This document shows positions 28,201 to 38,870 of a stretch of 64,000 nucleotides of DNA, piece by piece; position 1 is the first letter of the stretch, and each line of letters begins with the position of its first letter. The stretch is from Planococcus citri (taxonomy: Eukaryota > Arthropoda > Insecta > Hemiptera > Pseudococcidae): positions 43,948,580 to 44,012,579 of the forward strand of contig NC_088678.1 in NCBI RefSeq assembly GCF_950023065.1, written 5' to 3'. Made by a program: the position numbers and the translations under genes. Below the pieces are notes generated by a model. The model made no database searches. It saw nothing but the letters and a program-made list of their open reading frames with translations, and was not told the DNA's origin.

Positions 28201-31200
28201 TCAAGTAAAAAGTAAAATTTTTCGAAACGTTTACGAATTAATTTAATATACTTTTTTCAATTTCATTCTTCCATGAATGAACTATGAAATAGATTTTGTA
28301 ATGTATGCTTAGTGATTAATTTACCAAGAATGCATAATGAAATGCTCGCTTAATTTTGCAGTAGAATTTCATGTCTGTCTCCATGGTAAATGCTCGGATT
28401 GAGAGTAATGAGTTTTTAATAGCAGTGAAGTTCTTTTTAATGAAAAATATCTTTTGAATCAATGCAATATCTCCGTCGGAGGGAAATTCTCGTCGAGGGT
28501 TTCAATTTTAATTAGTCGCAGAGTCGTCTTTTTTTTACAAATATGAGCGTAAGAAGTGGAAATTTTAGAATAATGAAAACTTTGAGTTTTATTATTGCCT
28601 GTTTGATGATTTTTTTTATTTTTAATTTTTATTATTTTCAAATTAATATGTCCTGTTGGAAGGTTGGATGGTAATTAATTTTAATTTGACTGGTACCTAC
28701 GTATTTTATAAAATTAATTTGTAATTTTTTTTTCATTTCAGTCAAAATACATTACAGCGTTGTACTTTACCTTCAGTTGCTTGACGTCAGTTGGATTTGG
28801 TAACGTTGCTGCCAATACAGATTCGGAAAAAGTGTTTACAATTTGTGTTATGCTCGTAGGATGTAAGTTGGTGGATCGTTATAATTTTTCGTGCAAGGGA
28901 ATCTGTTGACACCCGTCTTTCACCCCCTCCCCCTGGATGGATATCAATTCCAGTTATAATTTTAGTGATTTAAGCATAAAATAATGTTGCTTTTGTTTGA
29001 ATTGATTTTATTTAGCTCTCATGTATGCTAGTATATTTGGTAATGTATCGGCCATCATTCAAAGGCTATATTCAGGCACTGCTAGGTATCATACGCAAAT
29101 GCTACGAGTACGAGAGTTTATTAGATTTCATCAAATTCCAAATCCTTTGAGACAAAGACTAGAGGAATATTTCCAGGTGAATAATTTTTAGATTTTTCCA
29201 CGATTTTTCTCATTTTTCTTTAAATGTATAAATATGTATATTCAACATTATCATTAAAATTTTAGCATGCTTGGACGTACACCAACGGTATAGATATGAA
29301 CAGTGTTCTCAAAGCGTTTCCGGAATGCTTACAAGCTGACATATGTTTACACTTGAATCGAAATTTGCTCAAAAACTGCAGCGCGTTTAATGGAGCTTCT
29401 CCGGGTTGCCTTAGGTGAGTAGAATGTAGAAAGTGTTGAAAGTCTACTTTTGATATATCTACTACCTACCACGAGTGTAAGGAAATTGAAGAACTTTCTT
29501 ACGTGGGGTGAATTTATAATGCTGTTTTTCTTATATTGTAACAGAGCACTCTCTTTGAAATTCAAAACTACTCATGCACCGCCTGGTGATACGCTGGTTC
29601 ATCGAGGAGATGTATTAATTTCGTTGTATTTTATATCCAGAGGTTCCATTGAAATATTGAAAGACGACGTTGTGATGGCGATATTAGGTAATGATAGATA
29701 CTTTTCAATGCTCGTAAATAATGAAATTACGCTTCTTTCGTCGATAAGTAAAAGTGCATCAGGTAATTTTTTTTAAAAAAACGTCTTTGAGAGTATGAAT
29801 AGATAGTAATTTTGAAATTTTTTAAGAAGATAATTTTCAGTTCTGACATTCCAACAGAATATTAATTTTTAATCAACTTTTATTTTTTTTAAATTATCTA
29901 TGTAGTTACTGGGTTCAAGTTAGCAATTTAACTCATTGAAAATTGTTGGATCTGATCAGATCATGTTTTAAATTTTCATGTCATTTTGAACATGTTTTCT
30001 AGGTGTTTGCAAACTTTGACAAATTTTTCTATAATTTCATATTTTTTTTAAAAATGTTTTTCGCAATTTTCCCAGAATTTCTGTAGATTTTGGTGAAATT
30101 TTGCTCATTTTTGTTTTTTTTTCAAATGCTTTTCAAGAATTTGTATGCTATTTTAACAAGTTTTAACGACGTTTTATGCAACTTTTATGAATTTTACCAA
30201 ATTTTCATGTGTAATCTTTTTTTTTTTTTTTTTGGGATCGATTCATAGAAATAAATTTGAAAATGGGAATGTTGACACTGAAAAGCCTCCATTTAGCGCC
30301 TTGCTGTTCGAGTTCTTGTTCCATTCTCTGACGTTAATAAAATTGCCTAAACTGTTCGCCGTAAATACGTGTCGTTGATGTGAAACGTTTGCATTTATTT
30401 GGCGGATCCGGGATCTTGATGCCCACCGAGATTTTAATCTTATTTTATCAGTTTTCAAATCTCCCCCCCCCCAGGTCCTCAGGATTTACAATAGGACTTT
30501 TCAAATTCAAAGAAAAAAAGTTTCTGAATTTTGGAAATCCCTCTTTATTACTTACCTTCTTTTTTTCAAAAATATGATTCGCGATTAATTATTTTGGTTC
30601 ACATTTTCAAGACAAAAGTCGTAACTTTGTGCCTTTGAAGATAAGAATTCAATCTTTTAATCACCGAGATAGCCGATTACCTGTTTTGATTTTCTTTGTT
30701 GTTGTTTTTTCATTATTTATTTTGATTTTGATTACCCCAGCTACCTGTGGCGAAAAGTTTTCTTTTTTGAAAATTTCAATAATTTGCTGTTCTAAAGTTA
30801 CTTTGTCGGATAAAACTTTTCTCTCATTTATTTTTTTCCAAATAAGTAATAAAATTCTAGTTTGAAAAATTATTTTTTAAATACGTAGGTATCTAATTTT
30901 ATCTCGATGGATTTTGATATTTTTTGTGTATTTTTAGAACTGATTTTAATATTTTATTTTATTTATAGGTAAAAACGATATTTTCGGTGAAAATCCATGT
31001 AAACATCTGACGCTTGGAAAATCGTCGTGTAACGTTCGAGCTTTAACGTATTGTGATCTTCATAAAATTCATCGAGACGATTTACTCGACGTTTTAGAAA
31101 TGTATCCGGAATTCTATCACTCATTTTCAGAAAATTTAGAAATTACTTTCTATATGAGAGATGTGCGTAAATTTTAAAAAAATGTAACCTACAAGTATCT

Positions 31201-34200
31201 CTTCTGCGACATGAACCTTAAAATCTTATTACCTAATGACCGTTTTTTTCAGGACGAACAAGCCGGAGTCGATCCTAGGAAACGTAAATTCCTCGCCAGA
31301 GTTCGATCACGGTCCAGTTCACACGAAGGAGCTGCAGGAGCCGAAGAAGGCGGAGGGAACATCGATTTAGACATAAGTAATTCGCAGTCTCATAGATTTC
31401 AACGTGAAAGGAATAGTTTAGATAGTGGGCCTGATTTTCATCCTCAGCAAGATGAACAAAACACCAATAACGATTCCAATTGGTAATTTGATGATCTCAG
31501 TTATGCATGGGTTTTGTGTGATCGAATGTTGTGAAAAATTAATTTTATTTTAATTGAAAAGTATTTCTCAATGTAGCGACAAGTGTAGCGGTTACGGTAT
31601 TTTAGAATTTAATACAGATAAGGCTGGTCAAGATGTCACTCCGATGAATTTTCAATTCGCAGAAACTAGTCAGTCACGTTCTGCAATAAATTCGATAACA
31701 GGTTAGTTTATCTTCCCTCTGTACTAGTACTTACCTAATTAATAAAATCTAACTAAAGTAGAATAGTTGATAATACGGAATGATAGGTTCAATGTGAGAG
31801 TCTTCCAAAAAAGTTTAAAAATATTCGTTCGTGTAAACGTCATAATTGCTGATCGATTTTAAGTAAATGCTTTAATTTTAGGCGTGTTTAATCAACTAAA
31901 ACGAAGTTTAACCGATATACGATCACATACTATAGGCTCAAAATCATCCACTAAAGAAGATGACAGCTTTTCACAAACAGGTAATTAACCTCATCATTTG
32001 AAAAATTCGCTATTTCTAAGCTACGTATTGAATCGAATAGTAAAGAATCATCGAAATGCGGAAATAACAAATTCATTCTGCTTCGTACTAGCTTCAGTAT
32101 CATTGAAAAAATTAAGCAAGTGTTTTTTATTGAAGGTGTGTCGCTTTCGAAATTTTAGCTTTTATAGAGTAAATTTTTATAATTGAAGCGGCTTCGAATC
32201 AGTAATAGGAAATCTTTCATCGTAAGAAAATCGCTGCGATTTCGTAGAAATTTATTCTTGAAATGAAATATACGCCAAAATCTAAAAGAGCTTCGAGGCT
32301 TATTTTAAAAATTCAATGCATTTGGTAGGATTTTGCGATATTAAATTTTTGAACGGGTATTAAATGGGATTAACGTGGAAAAAAAAGTGTATAAAAAAAT
32401 CACCAGGAGACCAACAGAGAACATTCTACGATCGACTATATTTTTAACAGATTACCTACTTACATCGAAAATCAATTTTATTTAGGTTGTTTTTTAACGA
32501 GATTTATTATCGAAAATTAAAATAACTGAAAGAATTTTCTTTGCTTACTTATAAATGCTTTTATGCTGTTATTGCTAATAATGTATCATGCAGGCTACCC
32601 AACAGCAACTGAATTAAGAATTAAGCGCAGTTCCAGTTCGCAGAATTTTAAGTATTATCTTAATTCCCCGCCTGATTTGCTATCAGAAAGTGAACCATTA
32701 TTGGAAAATCAAATGTTGGGTAAGAATTTGCTTGTATAAATAGTATTGCTTTTTAAGCTATCGATAATGATGAAGGAGAAAATAAACGATTATTCGATAG
32801 GTACCATTCTTAGTTGAGCCCCTAGAAACCTATACGTATTTTTAATGTTTTATTTTTTAAATTACAGCTTCTGACTCGAGTGAGCCAACTCCGAGGCATG
32901 AGAAACGAGATCCGTCGAGTTCGAGTATTATTAGGCAAAATGTATATCAATCTCAAGCAAATTTGCAGTCGCCAATACATTCGCTGTCGCCGGCAGGCAG
33001 CAATGGTAATGTCGTGGCACAACCTAGTACTTCCACTGCTCAATATGTATCTCCTGTATCTCTTAGTCCATTACATTCCAATAATAATTTGTTTCAATCA
33101 TTTCCTGATGGTAAGAGATGACAATTTAGAAATTCTGTCTGTATAATCTGTCCTATTTTTGTTTATTTTAATGATTTTTTCCTCTTTTTCGAAGGCAAAT
33201 CACCGGGAAGCGTGACTGTAATAAATGCTGCTAATGCAGGATGCTCATTTTGTGGCGTTTCTAGAACTGATTTAGATTTACATAACAGAATCGACCAAGT
33301 TTCTAGGTAAATTGAATGTTGTTTTTTTTTTTGTCAATTTTTATTTTACTTGTGCATATTTTATTTATTTAGTTGTTTTCCTTTTACGTCATTTGGTGAT
33401 AAAACATTAATTTTCGTGTTCATTTTTAGGCAACTTGAAAATTTGGAACGATCTGTTAGTAATGACGTAAGGCTGATTTTAGCATTGCTCACTCAACAGA
33501 ATACGCAAATAATACCAGATATTAATTTGGTAGGTACCTAATTACATATAAAATATCTGTATTTATTTAAGGCCCAAAATAATCGATTTTTTTTAAAATT
33601 ACATTTTTTGTAGCCTCCAAATGAACCTAATTTCAAATTACCTAGATCTCCAATTACAAGGTCTTATAGCAATTCTAGTCATGAAAATCTGAGGAAACCT
33701 AAACCGTGCTTCAGGTTTGTTGAAATTCAGTTCAGTATCAAGAACTCCTCTGATTTTTAATGTTACCGATACGATCATTAATATTTAATTTTTTTTTCAG
33801 GAGTTCCTCTCAAGATGAATCAAAAAGTTCCACTCGATTACAAGATACTCGAACCAGTGTCGAGTCATCTTCAAGTGTGCCAAAAAGGAGCTTATCTCAA
33901 CCCGTGAATCTTTCACAGGTATGATCTCTGAACAAAATGAAAACCCAACTGGTTTATTTTATTTTCCTGCTTGTCAAAAAAGTCTCAACATTCGTTTTGT
34001 GGATTGAAAGTGTCGCCTATTCTTCTATGTTGAGGAGTAAAATTTTGGAAAATGAATCATGGTTCCAAAAAAGGAAAAACAAAAATTTTTGTTAAAAGTA
34101 ATTTTGCTGAAGTACAATTTTTTCAACTTTTCAAAGCCTCTTGTTATCAAAACGACAAAAAAATTTTTTTGTAGCTCAACATTTAAAAAAAAATGATTTG

Positions 34201-34781
34201 ACAGCTGCAGTTTCGTAAATTATATTTCCCAGTTATATTCGATTGGACGAATATTAACCCTGTTACATTTTATGGCAATTTTTAATAACATTGATCAACT
34301 TCTAAAAATCAAAAATTTCAAAATATTTACAAAATATCATTTTCTACTCTAGTTTCAACTTAGAAGCGGTCAAGATTTCATGAAAAATATTTCATCCACA
34401 TCTGCCGAAGTCGGGTAAATATTTCTTAACCGTCAGCTGATTTTTGTGTGTTTTTTTTTTTCTTTAAAAATAATCTAATGGGATGTGTGTTTTATAGCGA
34501 TTTATTTGATAGTGAGAATTGGCCAGCTGAATTACCAGCTGTCAAAAAACGACAACAATTTGCTGAAAAAGCATCGGTTACCAGTGAAGAAACTACAGTC
34601 GGTGAATGTGTTCCACTTGCTCCTCTTGCTAGATTAGATTCGCTCCAAGAAATGGTAAAATAACCTTTCCTATTTCATTTCAGCATAGCATAGGATACTA
34701 AAAATTGTGCTTATTTTGCCTATATAGGATACGTTCGGAGGTGATAATGCAGAAACGCCAACATCAAGATCGCCATTATAG
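10196..34781 (+). CDS. sei: ERG-type voltage-gated potassium channel (seizure), 22 coding exons
   Basis: Pore-forming subunit of an ether-a-go-go-related (Kv11-type) K+ channel of the plasma membrane, which in excitable cells repolarises the membrane and limits firing. I joined 22 coding exons; every junction keeps frame with AG/GT borders, giving 3063 nt and 1020 residues. Order: short N-terminus, S1-S6 (about residues 30-310), C-linker, cyclic-nucleotide-binding-homology domain (about 400-510), then a long Ser/Asn-rich tail with a coiled coil. The filter reads SVGFGN and S6 reads SLMYASIFGNVSAII, both ERG hallmarks. No PAS/EAG domain was found, so this models a short-N-terminus isoform; a PAS exon could lie upstream of the window. 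Fly seizure is shorter (about 855 residues) and human ERG1 longer (1159). The family assignment is very secure; exon 1 is the weakest part. Confidence 0.93.
10827..10980 (+). other. Unassigned exon-like block in sei intron 1
   Basis: 154 bp between a TATCAG acceptor-like site and a strong GTAAGT donor form an open frame (FEVTIWCGLDIRIICQPMQQ ... CNQYLTQEAADENIISVCRA). The residue pattern looks protein-like rather than random AT-rich translation, but I cannot place it. The helical CNQYL..ENIISV part is only faintly like the end of a BTB domain. The acceptor lacks a pyrimidine tract. It could be an exon of a nested gene, an alternative exon, or a decayed transposon or gene fragment. Confidence 0.25.
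12309..13150. repeat. sei: Partial copy of the 56-kb foldback repeat
   Basis: Corresponds to about 56530-57370 in the same orientation: GTTGAAAACCCCCTCACTAG at the start, the inner hairpin around AATTTTGATTTTT, then GGGGTCAAATGG, AAAAAGCCTTTCAAA, CATCCCTTCGGAAGGTCTTT and CCACTTCTTGG. It lies in sei intron 1. The two copies prove this is a dispersed family and not a unique sequence. Confidence 0.78.
13255..13430. repeat. Cluster of GATC/GATCAGATC words
   Basis: A run of imperfect repeats of GATCTGATC / GATCAGATC spaced irregularly over about 175 bp in sei intron 1, for example at 13280, 13332 and 13395. It looks like a short degenerate satellite. No function is apparent. Confidence 0.45.
13630..14276. 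mobile_element. Non-autonomous pogo/Tc1-mariner-like element, 647 bp
   Basis: Both ends read CAGTAAAAGCTCGTTATAAC inward (23 bp match) and are flanked by TA (13628-13629, 14277-14278). The subterminal regions contain many GCGTTATAACG copies in both orientations: at least four near the left end and five near the right. The short ORFs inside are accidental, and no transposase is visible. Confidence 0.87.
14586..25219 (+). CDS. sei: sei exons 2-4: voltage-sensor domain (S1 to S5)
   Basis: Exon 2 is 14586-14826 and carries the pre-S1 segment and S1 (WDWIILLLVMYTAIFTPYVA). Exon 3 is 19139-19341 and carries S2 and S3 (DVTFVVDILINFRTT, GWFLIDLVAAIPFD). Exon 4 is 25065-25219 and carries the S4 arginine ladder (LKTARLLRLVRVARK) and S5 (LMATFALIAHWLACIW). 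Phases are 1, 0 and 2. The S3-S4 linker falls on the exon 3/4 border, where a 21-nt microexon at 21584 can be inserted in frame. The introns are 4.3 and 5.7 kb and carry several small transposons. Confidence 0.93.
14860..15322. mobile_element. sei: MITE with CAGGGTGTCC-type ends
   Basis: Starts TA-CAGGGTGTCCC just after sei exon 2. The right end, read in reverse complement, is the diverged GGATGTCCTG. The similarity continues inward (CAACTTATCTTGA left, CAGCTCATCTTGA right), so the ends form an imperfect inverted repeat of about 65 bp. Related ends occur at 22284-22611 and 36667-36861. Confidence 0.6.
15323..19138. other. sei: sei intron 2 remainder
   Basis: Unique AT-rich sequence apart from the degenerate tandem repeat at 17040-18000. 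No further in-phase exon was recognised between exons 2 and 3. Confidence 0.6.
17040..18000. repeat. sei: Degenerate tandem repeat (AATCTC-GATCTCA-AAAATTT type)
   Basis: Nearly 1 kb in sei intron 2 made of loosely repeated 15-40-bp units containing TCTCAGAAAAT, TTGATCTCAAAAAATC or AATCTTGATCTC. Open frames on both strands here (17030-17371 minus, 17085-17342 plus) translate to repetitive Leu/Ile/Lys/Asn-rich peptides, so they are products of the repeat and not genes. Confidence 0.75.
21584..21604 (+). CDS. sei: Candidate 21-nt microexon in the sei S3-S4 linker
   Basis: A long T-rich tract and TTTCAG precede 21 nt encoding VNMEKEE, followed by the donor GTCAGT. It is phase 0 on both sides, exactly matching the phase-0 junction between exon 3 (ends GSGDE, 19341) and exon 4 (begins TTTLIGLLK, 25065). 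Including it would add seven residues, three of them glutamate, to the extracellular S3-S4 linker next to the voltage sensor. The rest of the channel stays in frame with or without it. The strong splice signals and the phase match support it; no transcript was available. Confidence 0.55.
22284..22611. mobile_element. sei: MITE with CAGGGTGTC ends and TA target, 328 bp
   Basis: The left end CAGGGTGTC and the right end GGACACCCTG are inverted and flanked by TA (22282-22283, 22612-22613). It lies in sei intron 3. Subterminal ACCAAACTG and CAGCTTGGT segments are also roughly complementary. No coding capacity. Confidence 0.75.
25406..25662. mobile_element. sei: Non-autonomous hAT-like element, 257 bp
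   Basis: Terminal inverted repeats CAGGCGCGGACTGG / CCAGTCCGCGCCTG are flanked by a perfect 8-bp duplication CACTCATG (25398-25405 and 25663-25670), the hAT hallmark. A GGGCCCACCGGGAAA segment recurs inverted near both ends. It is much richer in GC than its surroundings and lies in sei intron 4, only about 190 bp past the S4-S5 exon. Confidence 0.9.
26188..27243. mobile_element. sei: Non-autonomous piggyBac-like element, 1056 bp
   Basis: Ends CCCTTTCAGTCA and TGACTGAAAGGG are perfectly inverted, each next to TTAA (26184-26187 and 27244-27247), the piggyBac target. Inside, a GTCACAG-GTCCACT-AGTGGAC type motif occurs near 26195-26220, inverted at 26553-26580, and again at 27087-27112. A GGAAAGAGGAA segment at 26279 is inverted at 26479. 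No transposase frame. It lies in sei intron 4. Confidence 0.87.
27684..29176 (+). CDS. sei: sei exons 5-7: turret, pore helix, selectivity filter, S6
   Basis: Exon 5 (27684-27816) encodes the S5-P turret with GWLDILAND and a PTIK end. Exon 6 (28742-28862) encodes SKYITALYFTFSCLTSVGFG and the start of S6. Exon 7 (29016-29176) finishes S6 and starts the C-linker (MLRVREFIRFHQIPNPLRQR). The SVGFGN filter and the S6 Tyr and Phe in LMYASIFGN, which correspond to the aromatic drug-binding residues of human ERG1, are all present. Phases are 0, 1 and 0, and the introns are short (925 and 153 bp). The turret differs in sequence from vertebrates, as expected for this variable loop. Confidence 0.95.
29266..31162 (+). 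CDS. sei: sei exons 8-10: C-linker and cyclic-nucleotide-binding-homology domain
   Basis: Exon 8 (29266-29414) encodes HAWTYTNGIDMNSVLKAFPE and the ICLHLNRNLL segment of the C-linker. Exon 9 (29545-29687) encodes the beta-roll start with the APPGDTLVHRGD motif and GSIEILKDDVVMAILG. Exon 10 (30969-31162) encodes FGENP, SSCNVRALTYCDLHKIHRDD and the last helix. In this family the fold does not respond to cyclic nucleotides as in CNG channels, but it tetramerises and shapes gating. Phases are 2, 1 and 0. All landmark motifs of the family are intact. Confidence 0.94.
30000..30180. repeat. sei: T-rich degenerate repeat in sei intron 9
   Basis: Loose repetition of TTTT-CAA-TTT, TTTTCATCATTTT-like words, similar in style to 59750-60600. 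Low complexity; no coding or regulatory signal is visible. Confidence 0.4.
31253..34781 (+). CDS. sei: sei exons 11-22: long C-terminal tail with coiled coil
   Basis: Exons: 31253-31482, 31577-31701, 31882-31980, 32594-32719, 32868-33110, 33195-33306, 33430-33529, 33614-33714, 33801-33918, 34353-34414, 34498-34654, 34728-34781 (TAG). All junctions keep frame. The first tail exon has DEQAGVDPRKRKF followed by an Arg/Ser-rich stretch (RVRSRSSS). Exons 16-17 encode a heptad segment, LHNRIDQVSRQLENLERSV then SNDVRLILALLTQQ, resembling the C-terminal tetramerising coiled coil of human ERG1. The remainder is low-complexity Ser/Asn/Pro sequence, probably disordered, and the protein ends TSRSPL. Twelve small exons leave room for alternative splicing. 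Confidence 0.88.
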
Positions 34782-35279
34782 TTTCACGTTCGTTTAAATT
34801 TGTTCAATAATTTATAGTGGAATAATTTTTTGTAATTTTTTCGATTTCATTCGCGCACTATTTTGGCATTTTTATATGTATGTATTTTGTTTTGTTTTGT
34901 TTTTTAAATTATGAATTTTATACTTACCTAGCGTAATTTTAAAATTGATACTGTTACAATTTTACACATTTTTTTAATCCCGATTTTTCGCATGAATGCG
35001 CTTATTTCGTAGTTATCTAAGGTAATACGAATATAACCGAATTGTTGCTCCATGTCTGGTTTATTCTAGATTAATGTGGATCAGATGTGAAAAAAAAGGT
35101 GAAAATTTTTGCATCTACACTTTTGTTTTGTCCTTCGTCAAATATTAGAACGGAGTGTACTTGTTATTTTTGACCATCGGAATCCTGCTAAGCTCGTTAC
35201 CTTTCTATAAATTGTAATTGTTAAAATAACCCGTTGTCAACTTCGTGAGAATAGTTACCAGGGTTTGTGATTTTAGGAA

Positions 35280-36021
35280 AATAAATGATATTTTTTTAAA
35301 AAAGTAACATCTACTACCTACTTAGAAATTTGAAATTCAAAAACAAGGAAAGAAATTTTAAAAATTTTAAAAAGTGCGAAGAACAGTGAAAAAACGATGT
35401 GATTATACACCACATATTTTTTTTTTCAATTCAACGAAGCAATTTATAAATTCTTCCTGTACCTCACTATAAATTTTAAGTTATTCCAAAGCAGTAATTT
35501 CGCAATAAAATACCTACTTGTAATGTCTACCATGCCTAAAATACTTATCGATTGAAATATTAATTACCTATTGAGAAATTTGGGAGTTACGCAATATCAC
35601 GATCTCGACTGCCATTTTTTGCTATAACCTTCCTACCTATTTATTTTTTTTTTAATGCTACAAATCGATAAACTTACATAATAACCATCAGAGGGGTTTC
35701 AAAATCTGTTACCTACGCAATGTTTGCTTCATTTCAAGAAATTCGCTCGTTGACAAGAATTTTTTTTTCAAAATTATGCAAACTCTGGTTATTTTATGTA
35801 CCTATCCAGTACATGAATTGTTAGTGTTTATGGTAAAAATGTACATATGTATCCTTCTGAAGTTTTTACCTGGCTATTATAGTGATGTTTTCTAGTCATT
35901 GCCAATTTTATTTATTATATATGTTAGCTGTTTTTTTGATTTTTAAACAAAGTATGAAATCCAAGACGTTTTAATAATTGTTTTATACTTCATTTTTATT
36001 TATTCATTTTAAAGCAATAAA
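35280..36021 (+). terminator. sei: Candidate polyadenylation signals for sei
   Basis: AATAAA occurs on the + strand at 35280, 35504 and 36016, which is 0.5-1.2 kb after the sei stop at 34781. The surrounding AT-rich sequence has no other gene and is presumably 3' UTR. Which site is used cannot be told from sequence. The most distal would make the 3' end overlap that of the convergent LZTFL1. Confidence 0.4.
35995..36004 (-). terminator. LZTFL1: Candidate polyadenylation signal for LZTFL1
   Basis: Two overlapping TTTATT words on the + strand (35995-36000 and 35999-36004) read AATAAA on the - strand, about 240 bp beyond the LZTFL1 stop codon at 36242. They sit within 20 bp of a + strand AATAAA, so the two convergent genes may end almost back to back. 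Confidence 0.4.
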
Positions 36022-36241
36022 TTTCACATACTTAGAGCGTTTTATTTCATCTCAACTCTGAAATTGTGACTTGAAAATAAACATATAAATCACTCCATTC
36101 TGAATGTAAATTGATAACAAAAATATCACATATGCTAATGATGCAATCAATTAAAAAAAAATCATAGTAAAAAGGCAAAGGCTGGGATTTTACGCCAGGA
36201 ATCACTATTTGGATTAATTTGATTTCTGTGTATGTTTTTGT

Positions 36242-37826
36242 TCATTCGGTTTCCTTTTCTTCTTTGTCGGTGCCCATTTCCAAGTTATCAAGAGCCTCGT
36301 ATTTAGATAAATGAGATCTCAATTCCTTAATTTGTTCATTTTTCTTGGAAATAATTTTCTTCATGTTATTGTAGGCTGCAGTATTGTTAAATTTCTTTTC
36401 AAGTTCCTGGAGCATGAGATACATCGAATGAAACATCGTTAGAAATCAATACAACAAAGCTTCATAGTCAAATGGAATGTTAAGCTTACCATTTCAGCCA
36501 AAGTGAGTTGAGCCTGAGCAGCATCGACCTTTTTCTTCATCTCTTCCAGTTCGTGACCGATTTGTTCAGCCAAAACTTTATCGTAGTCTTCAAGAATTTT
36601 CTCAGAATCCGTATTTTTCTAATACAGATGCAAAAATTCAGATGAATTAGGTACCTACTCGAAGTACAGGGTGTCTCATAAAACATACTTTGGGTTTGAG
36701 TAGGTGCAGTACGAGAAACAAAATCTTTGTTATAACGGTTTCCTATGTCTTAACATTCGAATGGAATTTTAATGCTCAGAAAATGCATGCATTTTTGAAT
36801 ATATATTTTTTTTTTTACAAAATCTCGCTAAAACTGGTAGATATTTTGACAGGACACCCTGCGTAATCGATTGATCGTATTTCAATGCTAATTTAATGCT
36901 TAAATACCTGTTCATTTCTCAAACGTTCTTCTTCTTGATTTTTTTTCTCTATAACGTCTTCCAGGCTTATAATTATTTTATCTTTTTCTTCACTTTTGAC
37001 TGATATATTGTCTTGTTCTTGTCTTAATTCAAGCATCTGATATAAAAAGTTCCAATTTTATTTTAATTTACAAAATTTAATACTTAGAAATTATTTATAA
37101 AAAGTTGCTCTTATTCGTTGCATTTTCAGAATATTGGATGCTAACCTTATCTTGCAGATTTTTCATATCTTCTGCCAACTGTTGATTTTCTTTTTGCAAA
37201 TTAGAGATTTCCAGTCTTAAAACTTCCGAAGTTTTCTCAACATTTAGTGACAATGGTGATAATTTAGGCTTATCTAGTTTCGTTGGAATATTTTCGATAT
37301 GTTTGACTCCTTCTAATAATTCTCTGGAATTTATATTTTAATTTCGGTATTCCAACGTAGTAAGTAGGTAATAATAACGATAATATGTAAATAATATTTC
37401 TCACTTATTTTGCATTTCCGATAAATCTATGGAAAGCTGTAGATGCCATTTTTCAGCTTGCTGAAATAGCTGACACAGCATCAGCATATTTGTTTGTAGA
37501 ATATTTATTAGTTCGGATTCTAAATCGTCTACGATTAAATTCTGCATGTTTTTTATGATTTCGGTGACTTCGTCTCTCGTATACGTGTCTTCTAATAATC
37601 TGAGCATAGGGAAGATAGATTACCTACTTGGTTTTATTTCGAAGTGTTGACGGGGAAAAATGTGCGGGTATTGGTATTTTACTTTTACTTACTTGGACTT
37701 TATCACATCTTTAATTGAAGCTTGGACTGATTTCAAGTACTGTTGCCTTTGGTATCGGTTCAATTGCGAGTATCCGTTCAAAACTGATTGATGATGTTCG
37801 TTAATTTTCAGCACATCCTTAAACAT
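36242..37826 (-). CDS. LZTFL1: Leucine zipper transcription factor-like protein 1 (BBS17)
   Basis: Regulator of BBSome traffic between cytoplasm and cilium. Six coding exons, 5' to 3': 37826-37693, 37599-37405, 37323-37146, 37036-36908, 36618-36490, 36406-36242 (stop). Frame is kept throughout, giving 930 nt and 309 residues (human 299). The N-terminus has INEHHQSVLNGY, close to the vertebrate LNEHHQ segment; exon 2 has LLEDTYTRDEVTEI, DDLESELINILQTN and LFQQAEKWHLQL, highly typical of the family. The rest is predicted coiled coil ending MKKIISKKNEQIKELRSHL. The start chosen is the first Met of the first recognisable exon, just inside its acceptor (TTTTTAG), so a 5' non-coding exon is likely. 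A small transposon-like element sits in intron 4. An acidic tail (DKEEKETE) extends beyond the vertebrate end. Confidence 0.9.
36667..36861. mobile_element. Short MITE with CAGGGTGTC ends inside an LZTFL1 intron
   Basis: 195 bp bounded by CAGGGTGTC and GGACACCCTG. TA flanks the left side directly, while the right side reads CGTA, so the right duplication is imperfect. It fills about two thirds of the 289-bp intron between 36618 and 36908. Confidence 0.65.
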
Positions 37827-38870
37827 TCTAAAAATTACTACGATTGCCGGATCAAGGGGGTTAAAATGACAAAAATAAATACCATCGTTAACCGAAGTAT
37901 CGTTGCACTTTTTCAACAAGAATAATCCGTTTAAAAGCGAACGTGTTGTGACTACTGAAAAAAAATCAATAGCATGAGTTTAATCTGCTAAAAACATTGC
38001 AACCATGGTTACAATTTTCAACATAGGTACCTAATTCGGCAATTTTCATTAATCATTATTACAACCTTTTTGTCTCATGAGAAGGAGGCGGGGGAGGTTA
38101 TTTTCAAAAACAAGCCTTACACAGTTTCGTTCATTTCGATTAACAATTTTGAAATAGGTAATTTTTCGAATGAAAAGTCTGACAATTTGAAAAAAATACA
38201 CGCTGATGATTTGAACGATTTACTCATTTCAACTGCGTTAGTACATTTATGTTTGTACAAAATTTACAAAAAAAAAAAAAACAACAATCACATGCTTAAA
38301 TGAATGAACTATTTTTTATGTAAAGAAATTATACAAAACAATATGAAAACAATTCGAAATTAAAATAATAGATAAAAATGTACGTATCAGTGTACGAAGT
38401 CGGTGGAACTCAGCAAGATCGTATTTATAATACTTATGAAAATAAAAAAATACGTAGGCGTAAACAACACCACTTCGAAATCTCGAAATGTGTACGTACT
38501 ACGTAGATACATTTCAAATTAATAACGATGAGCATCAGAAAGTAGAAATGAGTTCAAGCCGAAAATGGAAGCAAAGATAAATGAAAATTAATATGTACAT
38601 TTTTAGTAATAATATCACACAAAATTAACGTAACGTACGTAGTTCGAATATGAAAAAATTTCGCCGGCTATCAAAGATCACAGTATGTCCGACTTACAGA
38701 AATGCGAAATTCTATACAAGTAAATCATCCTGTTTAGGTAAAAATAATTTGAAAAATCTTTAATTTCCAATTGGACAATAATATTTGATTTTTCAAATCA
38801 AGTTAATTCGAACGGATGATTTTTAATAAATAAAGATCTCGATAAAAAAAGTTCACATGATCAAATCATT
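37827..38870. other. Spacer between LZTFL1 and Hikeshi
   Basis: Holds the promoter and probable 5' non-coding exon of LZTFL1 and the 3' UTR of Hikeshi, both on the minus strand. The ORF at 38070-38303 plus has no splice context and looks accidental. Confidence 0.5.

Noticed and set aside
32822..33146. ORFs on both strands around sei exon 15
   Set aside because: Out-of-frame readings of the true exon 32868-33110.
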